Positions 1-9,590 of a DNA stretch of 64,000 bases are shown piece after piece. The stretch spans positions 310,001 to 374,000 of the forward strand of contig NZ_AGAV01000015.1 of assembly GCF_000224785.1 (NCBI RefSeq), read 5' to 3'. The notes under the pieces are model-generated. The model ran no database searches, was not told the origin of the DNA, and saw only the letters and a program-made list of their open reading frames with translations. This DNA is from Lentibacillus jeotgali (GTDB lineage: Bacteria > Bacillota > Bacilli > Bacillales > Amphibacillaceae). Position 1 is the first letter of the stretch, and the number at the start of each line of letters is the position of its first letter. The position numbers were made by a program, and so were the translations under genes.

Positions 1-235
1 TATTGGCAGCCATATTCTTAAATACTCTCCCCTAAGGGAAGCACCTGCTATTGATATCAGCTGTAATATACAAACCAGTAAACTAAAATCAGAATAACTC
101 CGATATTAATGAGCAATGTTAATAAAATTCCATTATATTCATTTTATCATGACTTCAATATTTCCCGATTAATAAAAGTATATCATAGTTATTGGACACA
201 GATTAAAATATATTTTTAAGCCCTGAACCACTGTC
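1..235. other. Left-edge intergenic stretch
   Basis: No gene is recognised here. The DNA is AT-rich with stop codons in all frames. On the minus strand a GGGGAG motif precedes an ATG at 13-11 that reads off the left edge, so a divergent gene could begin there, but only four codons are visible and it is not called. Confidence 0.4.
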
Positions 236-236
236 A

Positions 237-250
237 TGAAAGCGCTTTAG
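237..250. promoter_or_regulatory. Candidate cre (CcpA) site upstream of oppA
   Basis: TGAAAGCGCTTTAG matches the cre palindrome TGAAARCGYTTTCA at 12 of 14 positions. It lies about 45 bp upstream of the oppA -35 box. CcpA control is inferred from the match alone. Confidence 0.45.
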
Positions 251-293
251 TAATCGTTTTATACCTAATGAGACTTATTCCCTAAAAAAAGCC

Positions 294-323
294 TTTACAA
301 ACTTATAAGAATAATAGTATAAT
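294..323 (+). promoter_or_regulatory. Sigma-A promoter of oppA
   Basis: TTTACA (294-299) and TATAAT (318-323) are separated by 18 bp. This predicts a start of transcription near 330 and a leader of about 60 nt that contains the CodY-like box. Confidence 0.65.
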
Positions 324-347
324 TCATATCAGCGGTTAAATCTGCTA

Positions 348-362
348 AATTATCAGAAAATA
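348..362. promoter_or_regulatory. CodY box in the oppA leader
   Basis: AATTATCAGAAAATA matches the CodY consensus AATTTTCWGAAAATT at 13 of 15 positions. It sits about 20 bp downstream of the predicted transcription start, a place where bound CodY would block RNA polymerase. CodY is the GTP and branched-chain amino acid sensing repressor of low-GC Gram-positives and commonly controls peptide importers. Confidence 0.6.
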
Positions 363-389
363 GGATTAATTAAGGGGGTATTTTTCAGC

Positions 390-2072
390 ATGAAATTCAA
401 GAAGATTTGGCTTTTAGCATTGGCATTATTCTTTAGCTTATTCTTAGCAGCATGTTCCGGTGGAAATGAATCCGGTTCATCGGACGGCTCGAGCGGGGAG
501 GGGTCCGGCGGAAACGGCGGTGAATCCGGCGAAAGTGGCGAAACCGCAATGGCTGAAGACCAGTCACTTACAGTGAATATTAAAACCGAACCACCATCTT
601 TGCACCCAGGTAAGGCAACTGACACAACATCAAATGCGGTGCTTACCCAAGTGTTTGAAGGGTTGACAAGGATGGATCAGAATGGTGAGCCTCAGCCTGC
701 GATGGCAAGTGACATTCAAGTTTCTGATGACAAAAAGACTTATACGTTTACCATTCGTGACGATGCTACATGGTCTAATGGTGACCCTGTAACAGCTCAA
801 GACTTCGCTGACTCGTGGAAATGGGTGCTGAACCCAGACAGCCCTGATACCGATTATGCTTATCAGCTGTATCCAATTAAAGGTGCTGAGGCTGCTAAGA
901 CCGGCGAGGGCTCATTGGATGATGTTGGTATTACTGTTGAAGACGAAAAAACGTTGGTTGTTGAATTGAAAAATCCAACTCCGTATTTTCTGGAATTAAC
1001 AGCATTCTATACGTATTTTCCGGTTAACCAGGATGTAGCCAAAAGTAATGATGAATGGGCTGCAGATGCAGGGGAGGATTACGTAACAAACGGCCCGTTC
1101 CTGCTGGATACATGGGAACACAAGAACCAAATTATACTTAAGAAAAATCCTGACTATTGGGATGCAGAAAACGTACATTTGGAAACAATTACAATGGAAA
1201 TGGTCAATGATGAAAACACGGCAAAAAATATGTATGACCAGGGTGAACTGGATTGGATTGGGGACCCAGTGGATGCAGTTCCATTGGCAGCTATTCCGCA
1301 GATGAAACAGGAAGGAACTTTAAATATATCACCATTGGCGGGAACATATTACTATTCATTTAATACGGAAAAAGAGCCTTTTACAAATCCTAATATCCGT
1401 AAAGCATTCGCACTGTCGCTTAACCGTGAAGCCATTGTAAAAAATATTACCAAAGGTGAAGAGAAGCCTGCCATGGCTCTTGTCCCAACTGCTATTTGGG
1501 AAGAAAATGAAGAAGGTTACTTTGAAGACGGCGATACAGAAAAAGCAAAAGAATATCTTGAAACGGGGCTGGAAGAGCTCGGCCTTGACGAATTGCCAAC
1601 GGTTAAACTTTCATATAACACAGATGAAGGACATCAAGCAATCGCACAGGCTGCCCAGGACATGTGGAAAGAGAATCTTGGTGTAGATGTTCAACTGAAC
1701 AATGAAGAATGGAATGTTTACCTGGATTCCATGAGTGAAGGAAACTACCAGGTAGGTCGCATGGGTTGGAATGCAGACTTCCTTGACCCAATCAACTTCC
1801 TGGAAATCTTTGAAACAGTTGGGGGCAATAACTACACCAACTGGGAAAACGAAGAGTATGCCAGCCTGATTGAACAATCCAGAAGTGAAGAAGATGAAGC
1901 TGCACGTAAAGAACTGCTTCGTGAAGCTGAACAGATTTTCATGGATGAAATGCCGATTGCACCAGTTTACTTCTATTCAAACGTGTATGCCCATAAAGAA
2001 TATGTAAAAGATGTAACAGTCGGCAATTTGGGTACTATTCAATTCAAATGGGGCTACATCGCGGAACATTAA
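390..2072 (+). CDS. oppA: Oligopeptide ABC transporter substrate-binding lipoprotein
   Basis: This 560-residue extracellular lipoprotein captures oligopeptides for the OppBCDF importer encoded just downstream. A type II signal peptide with three early lysines and a hydrophobic core ends in the lipobox LAAC (lipidated Cys22). Residues 23-51 are a Gly/Ser/Glu-rich tether, followed by a SBP_bac_5 domain to the C-terminus. The length is usual for OppA. A GGGGG run upstream serves as the ribosome binding site. The 363-nt gap before oppB contains strong RNA hairpins, so the binding protein is probably made in excess over the membrane parts. PrgZ-like pheromone binding cannot be excluded. Confidence 0.92.
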   Translation: MKFKKIWLLALALFFSLFLAACSGGNESGSSDGSSGEGSGGNGGESGESGETAMAEDQSLTVNIKTEPPSLHPGKATDTTSNAVLTQVFEGLTRMDQNGEPQPAMASDIQVSDDKKTYTFTIRDDATWSNGDPVTAQDFADSWKWVLNPDSPDTDYAYQLYPIKGAEAAKTGEGSLDDVGITVEDEKTLVVELKNPTPYFLELTAFYTYFPVNQDVAKSNDEWAADAGEDYVTNGPFLLDTWEHKNQIILKKNPDYWDAENVHLETITMEMVNDENTAKNMYDQGELDWIGDPVDAVPLAAIPQMKQEGTLNISPLAGTYYYSFNTEKEPFTNPNIRKAFALSLNREAIVKNITKGEEKPAMALVPTAIWEENEEGYFEDGDTEKAKEYLETGLEELGLDELPTVKLSYNTDEGHQAIAQAAQDMWKENLGVDVQLNNEEWNVYLDSMSEGNYQVGRMGWNADFLDPINFLEIFETVGGNNYTNWENEEYASLIEQSRSEEDEAARKELLREAEQIFMDEMPIAPVYFYSNVYAHKEYVKDVTVGNLGTIQFKWGYIAEH

Positions 2073-2108
2073 GAAAGACAAATGAAAATCAGAGAGCACA
2101 AACACGTA

Positions 2109-2138
2109 TTAAGGTATATAGCTTGCTATATGCCTTAA
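2109..2138 (+). terminator. Near-perfect hairpin after oppA
   Basis: TTAAGGTATATAGC and GCTATATGCCTTAA form a 14-bp stem with one G-U pair and a 2-nt loop. No U tract follows, so it looks more like a processing or 3'-protecting hairpin than a full terminator. Confidence 0.5.
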
Positions 2139-2227
2139 TGCGGGCTTTAAATAAAGAAACATATAAACATTACATCAAGAATTTAAACGCCTTTGTATTT
2201 CGATGAAAAGAATTACAGTTATCAACC

Positions 2228-2276
2228 GTTCACTATTTCTCTTAAACTCTTTATGAGTTTGATTGAGGAAGTGGAC
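2228..2276 (+). other. Structured intercistronic RNA between oppA and oppB
   Basis: GTTCACT (2228-2234) can pair with AGTGGAC (2270-2276), TTCTC with GAGGA, and AAACTC (2244-2249) with GAGTTT (2255-2260) around a 5-nt loop. Together they give one long, interrupted hairpin immediately before the terminator-like hairpin. Pairing was done by eye. Confidence 0.45.
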
Positions 2277-2281
2277 TGTTA

Positions 2282-2312
2282 AGGGGTGATTAAATTCACC
2301 CCTCTTTTTATT
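2282..2312 (+). terminator. Intercistronic rho-independent terminator, oppA/oppB
   Basis: AGGGGTGA and TCACCCCT form an 8-bp stem followed by CTTTTTATT. It probably stops most oppA transcripts and lets a fraction read through into oppBCDF, a known way to make more binding protein than permease. Confidence 0.75.
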
Positions 2313-2435
2313 ATAAAAAACATAATACTAATAAGAATTATAAAGTTTGAGGAATTGAGATAATGGGATTCATAAAATAGCTGGACAAGCTTATCAAGGT
2401 TTTAGCAATGGAAAGAAAGGCGGAGGTGTTCAATT

Positions 2436-3371
2436 TTGGCAAAGTACCTGCTAAAACGATTAGGATTCATCGTCATTTCCCTGTTCTTTATCGTGACGAT
2501 TACATTTTTATTAATGCAAGCCGCTCCAGGTGGTCCATTCACATCTGAACGACAGTTACCGCCGGAGATTGAAGCACAACTTAATGAACAGTATGGGCTA
2601 GACGATCCGATATATACTCAGTATTTCGATTATTTAAAAGATGTAGTCACATGGGATTTCGGTCCATCGTTTAAATATCCTGGGCAATCTGTGAATGAAA
2701 TTATCAATCGAAGTGTCCCGTATTCACTTATATTAGGTGCAGAGGCTATTTTCATCGCACTGTCGGTTGGTGTATTTCTAGGAGTGATTGCCGCTATGAA
2801 ACACAATAAATTTGGGGACTATTCAGCGATGGTAATAGCGGTTCTGGGTATTTCAGTTCCAAACTTCATTATGGCAGCCGCTCTGCAATATGTGTTTGCC
2901 ATGCAATTGGGTGCACTGCCGGTTGCCCGGTTTGATTCATTTGCCCATACCATAATGCCAGCAGTCGCTCTGGCAACAACACCACTAGCTTTTATTGCCC
3001 GTTTAATGCGTTCCAGTATGTTGGAAGTATTGAGTTCAGATTTTATCAAAACTGCGAAATCCAAAGGACTAAGCAGTCGTATAGTTACGTATAAACACGC
3101 ATTGAGAAATGCGATTATGCCAGTGGTCTCATATTTGGGCCCATTAGTAGTGGCTATTTTAACGGGAAGCTTTGTTATTGAAAAAATCTTTGCAATCCCG
3201 GGACTGGGCAATGAATTTGTTGAAAGTATAACTAATCGTGACTATACCGTGATAATGGGGACCACAGTATTCTTTAGTGCTCTTTTATTGGTTTCTATTT
3301 TAATTGTCGACTTAATTTATGGATTAATAGACCCTCGTATTAAGGTCGCAGGTAAAGGGGGCAGCAAGTAA
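2436..3371 (+). CDS. oppB: Oligopeptide ABC transporter permease OppB
   Basis: This 311-residue integral membrane permease forms the peptide channel with OppC. An N-terminal anchor segment is followed by a large extracytoplasmic region (about residues 30-95) and a BPD_transp_1 core. The EAA-type loop reads TAKSKGLSS...YKHALRNAI near residues 205-225. The start is TTG at 2436, chosen because GGAGGTG lies about 7 nt upstream. The stop overlaps the oppC start by one base (taATG), so the two are translationally coupled. Confidence 0.92.
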   Translation: MAKYLLKRLGFIVISLFFIVTITFLLMQAAPGGPFTSERQLPPEIEAQLNEQYGLDDPIYTQYFDYLKDVVTWDFGPSFKYPGQSVNEIINRSVPYSLILGAEAIFIALSVGVFLGVIAAMKHNKFGDYSAMVIAVLGISVPNFIMAAALQYVFAMQLGALPVARFDSFAHTIMPAVALATTPLAFIARLMRSSMLEVLSSDFIKTAKSKGLSSRIVTYKHALRNAIMPVVSYLGPLVVAILTGSFVIEKIFAIPGLGNEFVESITNRDYTVIMGTTVFFSALLLVSILIVDLIYGLIDPRIKVAGKGGSK

Positions 3372-4294
3372 TGGCGCAATTAAATTTAAAACCGTCTGAC
3401 TTTGAACCAATCGAATATAGCGAGACCGAAGCCGAGAAAATTGCCGGAGAAAGTACTTCCTTTTGGAAAGACGCCTGGCGTAGATTCAGGAAAAATAAGT
3501 TAGCCCTGTTTGGAGTCGTAATCATTATTTTACTGGGCATTATGTCGTTTATTGGAGGACCAATATCCGGATATAACTATTATTCCAATGATCTGATTAA
3601 TGCAAACCAGCCACCATCAGCCGACCATTGGTTTGGTACTGACCAATTGGGAAGAGATATTTTTGCCCGGACGTGGTATGGTGCGAAAATTTCCCTGTTT
3701 ATTGGTTTAGCCGCAGCATTCCTTGATCTGATTATAGGGGTCTTTTGGGGGGCTACCGCCGGATTTTTTGGCGGAAAAATTGACGAGTACATGATGCGTA
3801 TTGCTGATGTTCTCTATGGCGTCCCATATCTATTAGTGGTTATTTTGTTAATGGTTGTTATGCCACAAGGGTTATGGACTATGATACTGGCAATGACCGT
3901 TACAGGCTGGATTAATATGGCCAGGATTGTACGTGGGCAAGTAATGCAGCTCCGGAATGAGGAGTATGTGATGGCAGCACAATCACTTGGCGCAGGAAAA
4001 GGCAGACTGCTATTCAAACACCTGATTCCGAATACGATGGGACCGATACTTGTTACGTTGACATTAACAATTCCAAATGCCATTTTTACTGAAGCATTTT
4101 TAAGTTACTTGGGATTAGGCGTACCTGCTCCACTTGCAAGCTGGGGAACGATGTCAGACGCGGCATTGCCATATTTGCAATACCAGCCATATCAGCTATT
4201 TTTCCCATCATTTTTCATTGTTTTAACGATGTTAGCATTTAACGTTATGGGTGATGGATTACGGGATGCACTGGATCCAAAGGAACGCAATTAA
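3371..4294 (+). CDS. oppC: Oligopeptide ABC transporter permease OppC
   Basis: Second channel subunit, 307 residues. A cytoplasmic N-terminal segment of about 45 residues containing FWKDAWRRFRKNKLAL is typical of the OppC_N domain. It precedes the first membrane helix and the BPD_transp_1 core. The EAA loop reads AAQSLGAGKGRLLFKHLIPN near residues 198-217. It begins inside the oppB stop codon and is followed 14 nt later by oppD. Confidence 0.92.
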   Translation: MAQLNLKPSDFEPIEYSETEAEKIAGESTSFWKDAWRRFRKNKLALFGVVIIILLGIMSFIGGPISGYNYYSNDLINANQPPSADHWFGTDQLGRDIFARTWYGAKISLFIGLAAAFLDLIIGVFWGATAGFFGGKIDEYMMRIADVLYGVPYLLVVILLMVVMPQGLWTMILAMTVTGWINMARIVRGQVMQLRNEEYVMAAQSLGAGKGRLLFKHLIPNTMGPILVTLTLTIPNAIFTEAFLSYLGLGVPAPLASWGTMSDAALPYLQYQPYQLFFPSFFIVLTMLAFNVMGDGLRDALDPKERN

Positions 4295-4308
4295 TGGGAG
4301 GATAAAAA

Positions 4309-5337
4309 ATGAAAAATGTATTAGAAGTAAATAATCTTTCCGTTTCGTTTGATACGTTTGGCGGTGAAGTGAAAGCTGTACGCGATGTTAACTTTGAATT
4401 AAGTGAAAGAGAAACGCTGGCAATTGTTGGTGAGTCAGGATCCGGGAAAAGTGTTACAGCACAATCAATAATGCAGTTAATTGAAATGCCGCCGGGAAAA
4501 TTCGCTGAGGGATCAATTAAATTTGAGGGCGAAGATATTATTCAAAAATCGGACAAACAAATGGAAGGTATACGAGGTAAAGAAATTAGTATGATATTCC
4601 AAGACCCGATGACTTCATTAAACCCTACTATGAAAATAGGTAAGCAGATTTCTGAAGGCTTGATCAAACATCAGAATATGACAAAAAAAGAAGCCCACAA
4701 GCGTGGGGTTGAATTGCTGACTCTTGTAGGTATCCCCAACCCTGAAACAAGAATTAATCAATTTCCGCACCAATATTCAGGTGGTATGCGCCAGCGAGCA
4801 ATGATTGCGATTGCGCTTGCTTGCAATCCAAAGGTTTTGATCGCGGATGAGCCTACAACGGCATTAGATGTAACCATTCAGGCACAAATACTTGATTTGA
4901 TGCGTGATTTAAAAGAACAAACTGGTACAGCTATTGTTCTGATTACACACGACTTAGGTGTCGTAGCGAATTCGGCTGACCGGGTGGCTGTCATGTATGG
5001 TGGGAAAATTGTCGAAACAGGGTCTGCGGATGAGATTTTTTATAATGCACGCCATCCATATACTTGGGGGCTGTTAGGGTCCATGCCTAGTATTGAGGGC
5101 GGAGATGATGAGTTGCAGGCAATTCCAGGTTCGCCGCCGGATTTGCTGGACCCGCCAAAAGGTTGTCCTTTTGCTGCACGCTGCCCGTATGCTATGAAGG
5201 TTTGTGAAAATCACATGCCGGAGTATACTGAGTTATCTGATACTCAAAAAACAGCATGCTGGCTGCTGGACGAACGTGCCCCAAAAGTTGAACCACCTGA
5301 ATCCGCAATTGTAGGAGGTTCGAAAGTAAATGATTGA
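4309..5337 (+). CDS. oppD: Oligopeptide ABC transporter ATPase OppD
   Basis: One of the two ATPases that energise OppBC, 342 residues. Walker A GESGSGKS is at 41-48, the Q-loop at Gln98, the signature SGGMRQR at 157-163, Walker B VLIADEP at 176-182, and the switch histidine is His214. The C-terminal oligo/dipeptide domain keeps four cysteines (286, 292, 299, 317), the pattern that binds an Fe-S cluster in related DppD proteins. The last codons overlap oppF by 8 nt. Confidence 0.93.
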   Translation: MKNVLEVNNLSVSFDTFGGEVKAVRDVNFELSERETLAIVGESGSGKSVTAQSIMQLIEMPPGKFAEGSIKFEGEDIIQKSDKQMEGIRGKEISMIFQDPMTSLNPTMKIGKQISEGLIKHQNMTKKEAHKRGVELLTLVGIPNPETRINQFPHQYSGGMRQRAMIAIALACNPKVLIADEPTTALDVTIQAQILDLMRDLKEQTGTAIVLITHDLGVVANSADRVAVMYGGKIVETGSADEIFYNARHPYTWGLLGSMPSIEGGDDELQAIPGSPPDLLDPPKGCPFAARCPYAMKVCENHMPEYTELSDTQKTACWLLDERAPKVEPPESAIVGGSKVND

Positions 5338-6346
5338 TCAAAGTCAAAAATTACTGGAGATAAAAGATTTAAAAAAACACTTTCCAATGGGCGGTAAAAC
5401 TGTATTGAAAGCAGTTGATGGTATTACATTTGATATTTACAAAGGTGAAACATTTGGTCTTGTTGGAGAGTCTGGCTGCGGGAAATCAACGGCGGGTCGG
5501 ACTATAATGCGACTATATGAAGCCACAGAAGGCGAGGTTGATTTTCAGGGAACGAACGTACATGGGAAAAAATCAAGCAAAGAATTAAAGGAATTTAATC
5601 GAAGTATGCAAATGATTTTTCAGGATCCGTATGCTTCATTGAATCCAAGAATGACCGTAAAAGACATTATCGCAGAAGGCGTCGATATTCATGGTTTAGC
5701 GAAATCGAAAAAGGATCGTTTAAATCGAGTTAATCAATTGCTGGAAACGGTAGGTTTGAACCAGGAACACGGTAACCGTTATCCGCATGAGTTCAGTGGT
5801 GGTCAAAGGCAACGGATAGGAATTGCACGAGCGTTAGCAGTGAGTCCGGACTTTATTGTGGCGGACGAACCTATTTCAGCCTTAGATGTTTCCATTCAGG
5901 CTCAAGTTGTAAACCTGATGAAAAAACTGCAGGAAGAGCATGGATTAACTTACTTATTCATCGCACACGACCTTTCCATGGTAAAGCATATCAGTGACCG
6001 GGTCGGAGTCATGTATTTGGGGAATATGGCTGAAGTGGCAACAAGCGATGATTTGTATCATAAGCCATTGCACCCCTATACACAGGCGCTATTGAGTGCC
6101 ATTCCAATTTCTGATCCGGAAGTGGAACGCTCCAGAGAACGGATAATTATTGAAGGTGATGTTCCTAGTCCGATTGATCCTCCAAGTGGATGCCGGTTCC
6201 GGACAAGGTGCCCATTTGCAATGGATGTGTGTGCCAAAGTGGAGCCTGAATGGCAGGAATATACGAAAGACCACTGGGTAGCCTGTCATTTATATAACGA
6301 CAAGTATAATGACGAATACGAAGCAAGACAAGCAGTACAGAGTTAA
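5330..6346 (+). CDS. oppF: Oligopeptide ABC transporter ATPase OppF
   Basis: Second ATPase of the Opp importer, 338 residues. Walker A GESGCGKS is at 46-53, signature SGGQRQR at 156-162, Walker B FIVADEP at 176-182, His213 in the switch, and C-terminal cysteines at 288, 294, 301 and 319. GTAGGAGG near 5311-5318 is the ribosome binding site, lying inside oppD. It is the last gene of the oppA-BCDF set. Confidence 0.93.
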   Translation: MIDQSQKLLEIKDLKKHFPMGGKTVLKAVDGITFDIYKGETFGLVGESGCGKSTAGRTIMRLYEATEGEVDFQGTNVHGKKSSKELKEFNRSMQMIFQDPYASLNPRMTVKDIIAEGVDIHGLAKSKKDRLNRVNQLLETVGLNQEHGNRYPHEFSGGQRQRIGIARALAVSPDFIVADEPISALDVSIQAQVVNLMKKLQEEHGLTYLFIAHDLSMVKHISDRVGVMYLGNMAEVATSDDLYHKPLHPYTQALLSAIPISDPEVERSRERIIIEGDVPSPIDPPSGCRFRTRCPFAMDVCAKVEPEWQEYTKDHWVACHLYNDKYNDEYEARQAVQS

Positions 6347-6401
6347 AACCAACGACATAATTCTTTTTTTAAATTGAAGTATGTATTGAAGCCAGATGAA
6401 A

Positions 6402-6436
6402 GGACTCGGTGGGTTTAAGCCATTCGAGTCCCTATT
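6402..6436 (+). terminator. Likely terminator of oppBCDF
   Basis: GGACTCG (6402-6408) pairs with CGAGTCC (6425-6431), leaving a 16-nt loop. The following CTATTATA is only a weak U tract, so some read-through into the next cluster is possible. Confidence 0.5.
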
Positions 6437-6523
6437 ATAACGGATGTATAGACATTTTAGTACTGTGAATTTTTCGAATATACTGTTAATATTGTAATAA
6501 GAAAATCTTGAAAGGGGCTTGTT

Positions 6524-6538
6524 AAATATCTGAAAATA
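6524..6538. promoter_or_regulatory. CodY box upstream of the second peptide-transport cluster
   Basis: AAATATCTGAAAATA matches AATTTTCWGAAAATT at 12 of 15 positions. It lies 120 bp before the first ATPase gene, in a roughly 300-bp leader where no other gene is seen. I could not settle on one promoter. A -10-like TATACT is at 6479-6484 without a convincing -35. Confidence 0.5.
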
Positions 6539-6657
6539 ATTTACACTTTAAATATTACAGCAGTATTTCAAACAAATATAGACGTAAAGAGAAGTCAGAT
6601 TCGAGAATAACAACTAGGTAACCAGGAGAATACCAGTACAGCAATAGGGTGGTCATA

Positions 6658-7674
6658 ATGAATGAGAAGTTACTGGAAATAAAGAATCTAAAAACATCGT
6701 TTAGGATTGAGGATAGATATTATGCAGCAGTTGATGATGTGTCACTGACAGTCAACGAGAATGAAGTGCTAGCCATTGTTGGTGAATCAGGATGCGGAAA
6801 AAGTGCCCTTGCTTTTTCATTAATGGGGTTGCACAATCGAGCGAAAATTGAAGGCGATGTTCTTTTCAAAGGGGACGATGTGACAAAGTATTCTGCAGGG
6901 CAAATGAATAGGCTTCGTGGTCATGAAATGAGCATGATTTTTCAGGATCCGCTAACAGCTTTAAACCCATTAATGAGAATCGGGGATCAAATTGGTGAAG
7001 TATTGTTATTGCATAATAAAAAACTATCAAATTCAAAACGCAAAAGTAAAGCGGTTTCATTGCTGGAAAGAGCGGGGATTGCTCGGCCGGAACATGTATA
7101 TGAACAATTCCCGCATGAACTATCCGGTGGTATGCGGCAGCGGGTTGTTATCGCTATAGCCATTGCAAACGACCCAGAAGTGTTGATAGCCGATGAACCG
7201 ACTACGGCACTGGATGCGACGATTCAGTCACAAATACTGGACTTATTAAATGAATTGAAAGAGGATATGAATGCTGGAATTATCCTGATTACTCACGATT
7301 TAGGTGTTGTGGCTGAAATGGCTGATCGGGTAGCGGTTATGTATGCTGGTCAAATTGTTGAAGTTGCTGATGTGCATGATTTGTTTGGCAACCCTCAACA
7401 TCCGTATACGAGATCACTATTAAGTTCTGTTCCTAATGCTGAGTCGATAGATTCAAAGCTTCATGTTATTCAGGGAATTGTGCCTTCTTTGAAAAACTTA
7501 CCCCGTGAAGGTTGCCGATTTCGTTCCAGAATTCCATGGATCGATGGTGCAGCACATGAAGAAAACCCGAGATTACATGAAATAAGGCCCAATCACTTCG
7601 TCCGCTGTACATGTTATAAAGATTTTTACTTCCCGGATGAGGAAAAGGGGGACCAGAATCATGGCATTTCTTGA
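6658..7674 (+). CDS. Peptide ABC transporter ATPase, OppD/AppD-like (second cluster)
   Basis: First ATPase of a second peptide importer, 338 residues. Walker A GESGCGKS is at 42-49, signature SGGMRQR at 156-162, the Walker B Asp-Glu at 179-180, and His213 in the switch. ATG at 6658 is preferred over GTG at 6649 because AGGGTGG lies 5 nt before it. The C-terminal cysteine motif is altered: Cys286 remains but the second and third cysteines of the usual four are replaced (Ile292, and a run reading PWIDGAAHEEN), with CTC near 317-319. An Fe-S cluster of the usual kind is therefore unlikely. The 3' end overlaps the next gene by 14 nt. Confidence 0.9.
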   Translation: MNEKLLEIKNLKTSFRIEDRYYAAVDDVSLTVNENEVLAIVGESGCGKSALAFSLMGLHNRAKIEGDVLFKGDDVTKYSAGQMNRLRGHEMSMIFQDPLTALNPLMRIGDQIGEVLLLHNKKLSNSKRKSKAVSLLERAGIARPEHVYEQFPHELSGGMRQRVVIAIAIANDPEVLIADEPTTALDATIQSQILDLLNELKEDMNAGIILITHDLGVVAEMADRVAVMYAGQIVEVADVHDLFGNPQHPYTRSLLSSVPNAESIDSKLHVIQGIVPSLKNLPREGCRFRSRIPWIDGAAHEENPRLHEIRPNHFVRCTCYKDFYFPDEEKGDQNHGIS

Positions 7675-8593
7675 GGTGAAAGATCTGAAGGTACACTTTC
7701 CGGTTAAAGGTGGGATATTTGGAAGGACCGTTGATCATATCAAAGCTGTTGATGGTGTCTCTTTTTCACTTGAACAAGGAAAAACATACGGGCTTGTAGG
7801 TGAATCGGGATCAGGCAAAACGACAACAGGTCGGGCAATTATTGGCCTTAATAAAATCACAGCAGGGAAAGTCTCTTATGATGGCCATGACATCACAAAT
7901 ATAAAAAAAGCAGGTTTGGATGTAAGGAAAGAAATTCAAATGATTTTTCAGGATCCTTATTCGTCACTAAATCCTAAAAAAAGAGTTTTAGATATTATCG
8001 CTGAGCCATTGCGGAATTATGAAAAACTATCAAAGCAAGAAGAAAAAAAGCGCGTTCAGGAGTTAGTGGAATTGGTGGGCTTAAGCCCGGAAAGTATTGT
8101 CAAATACCCGCATCAATTTTCCGGGGGTCAGCGTCAGCGAATAGGTGTGGCTAGGGCCATTGCTCTGAAGCCCAAACTCATTATAGCTGATGAGCCGGTT
8201 TCCGCTTTGGATGTATCGGTTCAGGCGCAGGTTCTAAATTTCATGGAAGACATTCAGGAAGAAATGGGGTTAACGTATATTTTCATCGGTCATGATCTAG
8301 GTGTTATTAGACATATGTGCGATGATATCGGAATTATGTATAAAGGCAGGTATGTTGAAGAAGGAACGGTTGAAGATATTTTTAATAACCCGCAGCATAT
8401 TTATACAAAACGTCTGGTTGCAGCTATACCTGATATTAATCCGGAGAATCGTAAAGGCCTGATTAATTATCGTCATGAAATACAAAGAGAATATGAGCAG
8501 TTCTATGACGACTATTTTGGTGATGATGGTTTGGCTTACAGTTTGAAACCTATATCTGATACACATCTAGTGGCACTACCGGAGAAAGGTTGA
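7661..8593 (+). CDS. Peptide ABC transporter ATPase, OppF/AppF-like (second cluster)
   Basis: Partner ATPase, 310 residues. Walker A GESGSGKT is at 47-54, signature SGGQRQR at 154-160, Walker B LIIADE at 173-178. ATG at 7661 is chosen over an upstream in-frame ATG at 7637 because AAAAGGGGG lies just before it and the protein then begins MAFLEVKDLKVHF, the normal start of the domain. Unlike OppF of the first cluster it has no C-terminal cysteine motif. The tail is acidic and tyrosine-rich (EYEQFYDDYFGDD). Confidence 0.9.
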   Translation: MAFLEVKDLKVHFPVKGGIFGRTVDHIKAVDGVSFSLEQGKTYGLVGESGSGKTTTGRAIIGLNKITAGKVSYDGHDITNIKKAGLDVRKEIQMIFQDPYSSLNPKKRVLDIIAEPLRNYEKLSKQEEKKRVQELVELVGLSPESIVKYPHQFSGGQRQRIGVARAIALKPKLIIADEPVSALDVSVQAQVLNFMEDIQEEMGLTYIFIGHDLGVIRHMCDDIGIMYKGRYVEEGTVEDIFNNPQHIYTKRLVAAIPDINPENRKGLINYRHEIQREYEQFYDDYFGDDGLAYSLKPISDTHLVALPEKG

Positions 8594-8598
8594 ATCAT

Positions 8599-9561
8599 AT
8601 GTGGAAATTTACGGTACGACGAACCTTAATAATGATTCCGCAATTATTATTACTGAGTGTACTTGTGTTTCTAATGGCGCAAGCGATGCCGGGCGATGCA
8701 CTGACTGGCCAAATAAACCCTGACCTGGATCCCCAGGAAATGCAGGAACAGCGGGAAGAGCTTGGACTTAATGACCCGTGGCACGTAAAATATGCTGACT
8801 GGATTACTGGAGCATTACAAGGCGACCTTGGGCAGTCCTTCCAGTTTAAGATGCCTGCCTCGGAGCTCATATGGAATAGAATGGTCAACTCCTTTTGGCT
8901 CGGGGTTGCGACATTAATCATTACATATCTGATAGCTATTCCATTGGGGATCACGAGTGGAAGGTTTAACGATTCCTTATTGGACAGTTCGATAACCGGT
9001 TATACGTACATTGGATTTGCAACACCAATCTTTATTTTCGCATTAGTCATGTTATGGATTTTCGGTTACCAATTGGGATGGTTTCCGACCAGCGGAAGTG
9101 TTGCTCCAGGGGTCGAATCGGGTGGTCTAGAATATGTTATGAGCAAAATATATCATTTATTACTCCCTGCAATTTCTCTGGGATTGATTACAACGGTTAA
9201 TACAGTTCAATATTTGCGCAGTGAAATTATTGATACGAAGCAAAGAGATTTTATTATTACAGCCAGAGCGAAAGGTGCGTCTGAATCAAGAGTCTATAAT
9301 CGCCATATTTTCCGTAATTCATTGTTACCTATCGCTGCATTCTTCGGTTTTGAGATTACTGGTTTAATCGGTGGAACAGTATTTGTCGAACGCATTTTCG
9401 GTTATCCGGGTATGGGTGATTTATTTATCGAATCCGTCTTGCTGCGCGATTATACTGTCGTGACATCTGTTGTTCTTTTATTTGGTTTGGCTTCGATTCT
9501 TGGGGCATTGATATCAGATATTATATTAAGTCTGGTAGATCCGCGCATTCGCATTAAATAG
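8599..9561 (+). CDS. Peptide ABC transporter permease, OppB-like (second cluster)
   Basis: A 320-residue inner-channel subunit with an N-terminal helix, an extracytoplasmic segment (about residues 30-90) and five further hydrophobic segments. The EAA loop reads TARAKGASESRVYNRHIFRN. ATG at 8599 is preferred to TTG at 8590 because GGAGAAAGG ends 9 nt before it. The preceding gene stops at 8593, so the genes are tightly packed. Confidence 0.9.
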   Translation: MWKFTVRRTLIMIPQLLLLSVLVFLMAQAMPGDALTGQINPDLDPQEMQEQREELGLNDPWHVKYADWITGALQGDLGQSFQFKMPASELIWNRMVNSFWLGVATLIITYLIAIPLGITSGRFNDSLLDSSITGYTYIGFATPIFIFALVMLWIFGYQLGWFPTSGSVAPGVESGGLEYVMSKIYHLLLPAISLGLITTVNTVQYLRSEIIDTKQRDFIITARAKGASESRVYNRHIFRNSLLPIAAFFGFEITGLIGGTVFVERIFGYPGMGDLFIESVLLRDYTVVTSVVLLFGLASILGALISDIILSLVDPRIRIK

Positions 9562-9590
9562 GAATACGACAGACTTTGGGGTGATTGAAA

